Below are positions 1-3,600 of a DNA stretch of 6,119 bases, piece after piece. Under the pieces are notes generated by a model that made no database searches, was not told the DNA's origin, and saw only the letters and a program-made list of their open reading frames with translations. Numbering within the stretch: the first letter of the stretch is position 1; each line of letters begins with the position of its first letter. Source of the DNA: an uncultured Planctomycetaceae bacterium (GTDB lineage: Bacteria > Planctomycetota > Planctomycetia > Pirellulales > Lacipirellulaceae); the NCBI GenBank assembly GCA_937860165.1, contig CALMBE010000059.1, positions 1-6,119 of the forward strand, given 5' to 3'. The position numbers and the translations under genes were made by a program.

Positions 1-1
1 A

Positions 2-622
2 TCCACGATTCAGCGGATCATACAGAACGCAATCGAAGCGTATCATCCGAAGCCTGTGCGGTCGCCGGGTGGGGCGGATTTGTCGATCTATGAATCGCTG
101 TTTCTAGAATACATGCGGATATACCAGTCGCATTGGCGGGACGATCCGAAATTCGACCTATCGAACACGAACGCGGCTCTACCTGAGCTGCCCTGTCCCG
201 AGATGAACGAAGACGCCCTGATGCGGATTGCGAGGTTCCCCATTGAGCGGAATTTCAATCTTGCTCCGTACAGGAAAATCGAAGCGGCCTTCGACGTGGC
301 TCGGTACTTGGGAGAACGCGTGGGGACCCAGGGCAACCGCACCGGAGTGGCCCCAACCAGATGTAATCTTCAAGTGACCGGACGCGGTGGTGGACACTGG
401 CAATTGAGGCACCATGACGATCAACTCTGCGCAATCGATCGAGGTCCGGCTGCCGAGGAAGCCAATAAATGTTATCTCACTTCGGCAACCTTTCGCTTGT
501 TGACGGAAGGCAAACTGACGGTCGCCAAGTCGATTGACCTTGGGAGAATTGTCCTGGAAGGGGACTGCCCAGGCCGTAAAAGCGTTTCTAGTTTGTTGGA
601 GAAGCTCGTAACCAACTTTTGA
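2..622 (+). CDS. 5'-partial protein with C-terminal SCP2-like lipid-binding domain
   Basis: The reading frame is open from the left edge to the TGA at 620-622 (206 visible residues), so the true start probably lies outside the window; a GTG at 56 is the only plausible early internal start. The last ~100 residues resemble the sterol carrier protein 2 fold: a glycine-rich strand followed by WQL (129-135, window numbering), a short acidic loop (HHDDQL), then a strand-helix pattern YLTSATFRLLTEGKL, an alanine/lysine segment and the closing strand GRIVLEGD. In SCP2 families this forms a hydrophobic tunnel for lipids or acyl-CoA. The first ~100 residues, rich in aromatic and acidic residues (YESLFLEYMRIYQSHW), I do not recognise; they could be the end of another domain. 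No signal peptide or membrane segment is visible in this part. It lies 61 bases upstream of the synthase on the same strand, so a role in handling the lipid product or precursor is possible but inferred only from position and fold. Confidence 0.6.
   Translation, partial: STIQRIIQNAIEAYHPKPVRSPGGADLSIYESLFLEYMRIYQSHWRDDPKFDLSNTNAALPELPCPEMNEDALMRIARFPIERNFNLAPYRKIEAAFDVARYLGERVGTQGNRTGVAPTRCNLQVTGRGGGHWQLRHHDDQLCAIDRGPAAEEANKCYLTSATFRLLTEGKLTVAKSIDLGRIVLEGDCPGRKSVSSLLEKLVTNF
314..619 (+). other. SCP2-like domain (C-terminal part of the partial upstream gene)
   Basis: Domain call by pattern only: the run from the glycine-rich strand to GRIVLEGD matches the usual end of SCP2 domains, where a 'T...F..L..G.L....A...G...V.GD' pattern precedes a final helix (here SLLEKLV). 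The N-terminal boundary is a guess. If correct, it binds a hydrophobic ligand and is not catalytic by itself. A profile search (PF02036, PF14864 and relatives) would settle it. Confidence 0.5.
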
Positions 623-683
623 TATTTGCGAACTACACATCGAGGAAGGGATTCTTAAGACCATGAAACTGTGAGAACCAACC
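623..683 (+). promoter_or_regulatory. Short intergenic spacer, no terminator seen
   Basis: The 61-base gap between the upstream gene and the synthase GTG contains no GC-rich inverted repeat followed by a T-run, and no convincing -35/-10 pair. It does hold a purine-rich Shine-Dalgarno-like stretch and a three-codon reading frame, listed separately. The lack of a terminator is compatible with read-through from the upstream gene into the synthase. Confidence 0.45.
642..674 (+). promoter_or_regulatory. Shine-Dalgarno-like GAGGAAGGG followed by ATG-AAA-CTG-TGA
   Basis: GAGGAAGGG at 642-650 is the only strong ribosome-binding-site candidate before the synthase. It is followed 12 bases later by ATG 663, which is in frame with the synthase but meets TGA at 672-674 after Met-Lys-Leu. 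The next in-frame start is GTG 684, 33 bases downstream of the purine block, with only a weak GAGA (674-677) at normal spacing. Either the ribosome re-initiates at GTG 684 after the mini-frame, or TGA 672 is a base error or recent nonsense change and ATG 663 is the real start. The sequence alone does not decide. Confidence 0.45.
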
Positions 684-3600
684 GTGCCCCAGAAGTCATT
701 CCCCACGAGGCCAGAAAGCATCCCCATCGCAATTGTCGGCATGGCGTGCAAATTGCCAGGCGCTGACAACCTCGAAGAATATTGGCGGCTACTCATCACG
801 GGGGGGAGCGCCGTCGTGGAGTTGCCTGCCGACCGGCTCGACGAGGAGCTGTACTACGATCCCACGGTCGGTGAAGTGGGCAAGTGCTATTCCAAACTGG
901 GTGCGATCATCTCCAGCCGCGAGTTTCAGCACCAGAATTGTCCCATTTCGCAGGAGTTACTGCACGGCGTTGACCCGACTCATCTCTTGATGTGCGAGGT
1001 GGCGGGCGAGGCGCTGAAACATGCGGGGTTTGATCCCTTTCACCTGCCGGATGCGGTTCGCAATTGTGGCGTTTTCATCGGACACGCCCAGGGTAGCGAA
1101 CTTGCCGGCGACTACACCTACGCCACCTGCATCGAAGAAGCAGCGGAACTCTTGCGCGACAGCGAAGAATTCCGCAAGCTGACCCCCGGCGATCAACGGG
1201 AGGTCATGCAGGAGCTCGTCGCCGACGTTCGCAGCCGCAAACCGCGGCGCTCGCTCGACTCGCCGGATGTCTCGGCCTGTATGGTGGCGGGCACGATTAC
1301 CAAGGCCTTTGGTCTCAGCGGGCCGTTTGCAGCCATCAATTCCGCTTGTGCCTCCTCACTGCAATCCATTCTGGTAGGCGCCCGCGCGCTCCAATTGGGT
1401 CGCATCGACATGGCAATCGTCGGCGGCGCTTCCGACTGCAAGAGCGATTCACTGATTCTGTTCTCCGCCGCCCGCGCGATGAGCTCCACCGGCACGCGGC
1501 CGTTCGACTCCGACGCCGACGGTCTGATCTGTGGTGAAGGTTACGCGGCAATCGTCCTCAAGACGCTGTCCCGGGCTTTAGCCGATGGCGATCAGATTCA
1601 CGCCGTGGTTCGCGGCTTGGGCATTTCTTCCGACGGTAAGGGCAAGAGCCTCTGGGCCCCGCGTAAAGAAGGCCAGATGGAAGCGATGAAGCGCGCCTAC
1701 CGCGGAGGTGTCGACATCTCGAAACTGCAGTACCTGGAGGCTCACTCCACGGCGACGCAACTCGGCGACGCGACCGAGCTTAACACGGTCACCGAAATAC
1801 TTTCCCAACATTTTCCCCCAGGGAAAAAAATACCCGTCACCAGCGTCAAAGCGAACATCGGTCACTCGCTCGAAACCGCGGGTATCGCCAGCGTGGTCAA
1901 GGCCATTCTGTGCATGAAGCACGAAGTGATCCCCCCGGCTATTAACATCCGTCATCTCAATCCCAAGATTGATTGGGACACGGCACCGATCTTCGTGCCA
2001 ACCCAAGCCGTGCCCTGGCCGGCGCCGGTCGATGGCTCCCCGCGACTGGCGGGGATCAATGCCTTCGGGATTGGTGGGCTCAATATGCACATCGCTCTGG
2101 AAGAGTTCACCGAGACCAGTCGAAAGATCGCCACGCCCGCCGCGATGCCTTCTACGGACGAGGATGCGGTGGCGGTCATCGGCATGGGTTGTATCTTGCC
2201 GGGTGCTGCGAACATCGGCCAGTTCTGGGAATTGCTCACCTCGGGTCGTGACCCCAAGAGCCAAGCCCCGGCAGATCGGTTGCGCTATGATTTGCTCCCC
2301 CGGGGCCCTGGCGCTGCCCTGAATGCACCGCCGCTGGGTGGGTTCGTGCAAGGGTTCGAATACGATTGGCGTCGCCACAAGGTTCCCCCCAAGCAAATCG
2401 CCCAGGCCGACCCGTTGCAATTCATGCTTCTGGACGCTGCGGACCAGGCCCTCATTGACGCCGGTTACGATCAGAAACCATTCGACCGCGGTCGTGTGGG
2501 TGTGTTGGTGGGGACCGAGTTCGGCGGCGACTTTTCCTTCCAATTGCAGATGGGCCTCCGCCTGCCGGACATGCGAAAAGTGATCCGCCGCAGTCTCGCC
2601 AAACGCAATTTGTCGGCGCAGCAAGTCCAGTTGGTCGCGGAGCAATTCTCAACCGCGCTCCTGGAACGCTGGCCAGCGCTCATCGACGAGACCGGCAGCT
2701 TCAGCACCAGCTCCCTGGCCTCGCGGATTGGCAAGACTTGGAATCTCATGGGAGGTGCCGCGGCACTCGACGCTGGCGAGGCGTCTTCTCTGATGGCCGT
2801 TGGCATCAGCATGGACATGCTCCTAGCCGGCGACTGCGATATGATGATCTGCGCGGCTGGACAGCGCCGGATGGGGCTACCCGAGTATGAGTCCCTCGCA
2901 CTGAGCGGCATCCTGAACAATGGTGCGGGATCCCCTTCTGCCTTGAATGCGGGGGGCAACGGATTTATACCCGGTGAAGGTGTGGGAGTCGTGATTCTAA
3001 AGCGCTTAACCGACGCCCGTCGCGACGGAGATCGCATCCGCGCGATTATCCGTGGGGTCGGCGTGGCGCATCATGATTCCTTGCAACATGCGCTACAAAC
3101 GGCCCTTGAGCGCTCTTTCCAACAGGGCGACGCCAGTCCCAATGATATTATGGTCATCGAGCTGGATGCACTCACTCACGACATGGCAAACCAGCAGCTC
3201 CAGGCCTTCTCCGCCGTGGAGGCTGGCGGCCACCGCCGTGCGCCGCTGGTCGTCGGTTCGGTGTCCAGCCAGATTGGCTTCACACACGGCGCGTCGGGTA
3301 TGGCATCGCTGTTGAAAGCGGTACTTGAGCTCGGGCATGGAAAAGTGTTGCCGACGAAGGGCATCGAATTCCCCGCGACCGTTGCCACCGCCCACTCTGA
3401 ACTGCTCCGTGTTACTGAAATACAACAGGCAGTCGAGCGGGAAGCGACGATGGCCTCGATTGTTTCCTGCGGGCGCGGCTTGGCCTACCACCTAGTGTGT
3501 GAAGCAGGGCAGATCGCGGCGGCGACTCCTCAGAAAAGTGAGATCTCACCAGTAGCCTCCAACGGTGCCGTGGCCTCGCCGGCTGCACCCGTATCCGCCA

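Noticed and set aside
671..673. GTG at 671 as the synthase start
   Set aside because: It is in a different frame from the KS1 IAIVGMAC strand and would not encode the synthase.
623..683. Rho-independent terminator between the two genes
   Set aside because: No GC-rich inverted repeat with a following T-run could be found in the 61 bases.
179..799. 206-codon minus-strand reading frame spanning the intergenic gap
   Set aside because: It overlaps both the SCP2-like region and the start of KS1 on the opposite strand and has no protein-like motif; mirror of coding sequence.
1821..1830. GGGAAAAAAA as a possible programmed frameshift site
   Set aside because: The zero frame continues directly into the intact KS1 motif with H394 and onward to the window end, and there is no early alternative-frame product of interest.
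1578..2645. 355-codon minus-strand reading frame
   Set aside because: It lies wholly antisense to the KS1/KS2 coding region, whose protein motifs are unmistakable; its translation shows no domain and arises from GC-biased codon use.
3177..3179. His 832 in KS2 as the retained catalytic histidine
   Set aside because: It lies four residues after the aligned catalytic position, which is Asp 828; the surrounding EAHGTGT-type motif is not preserved.
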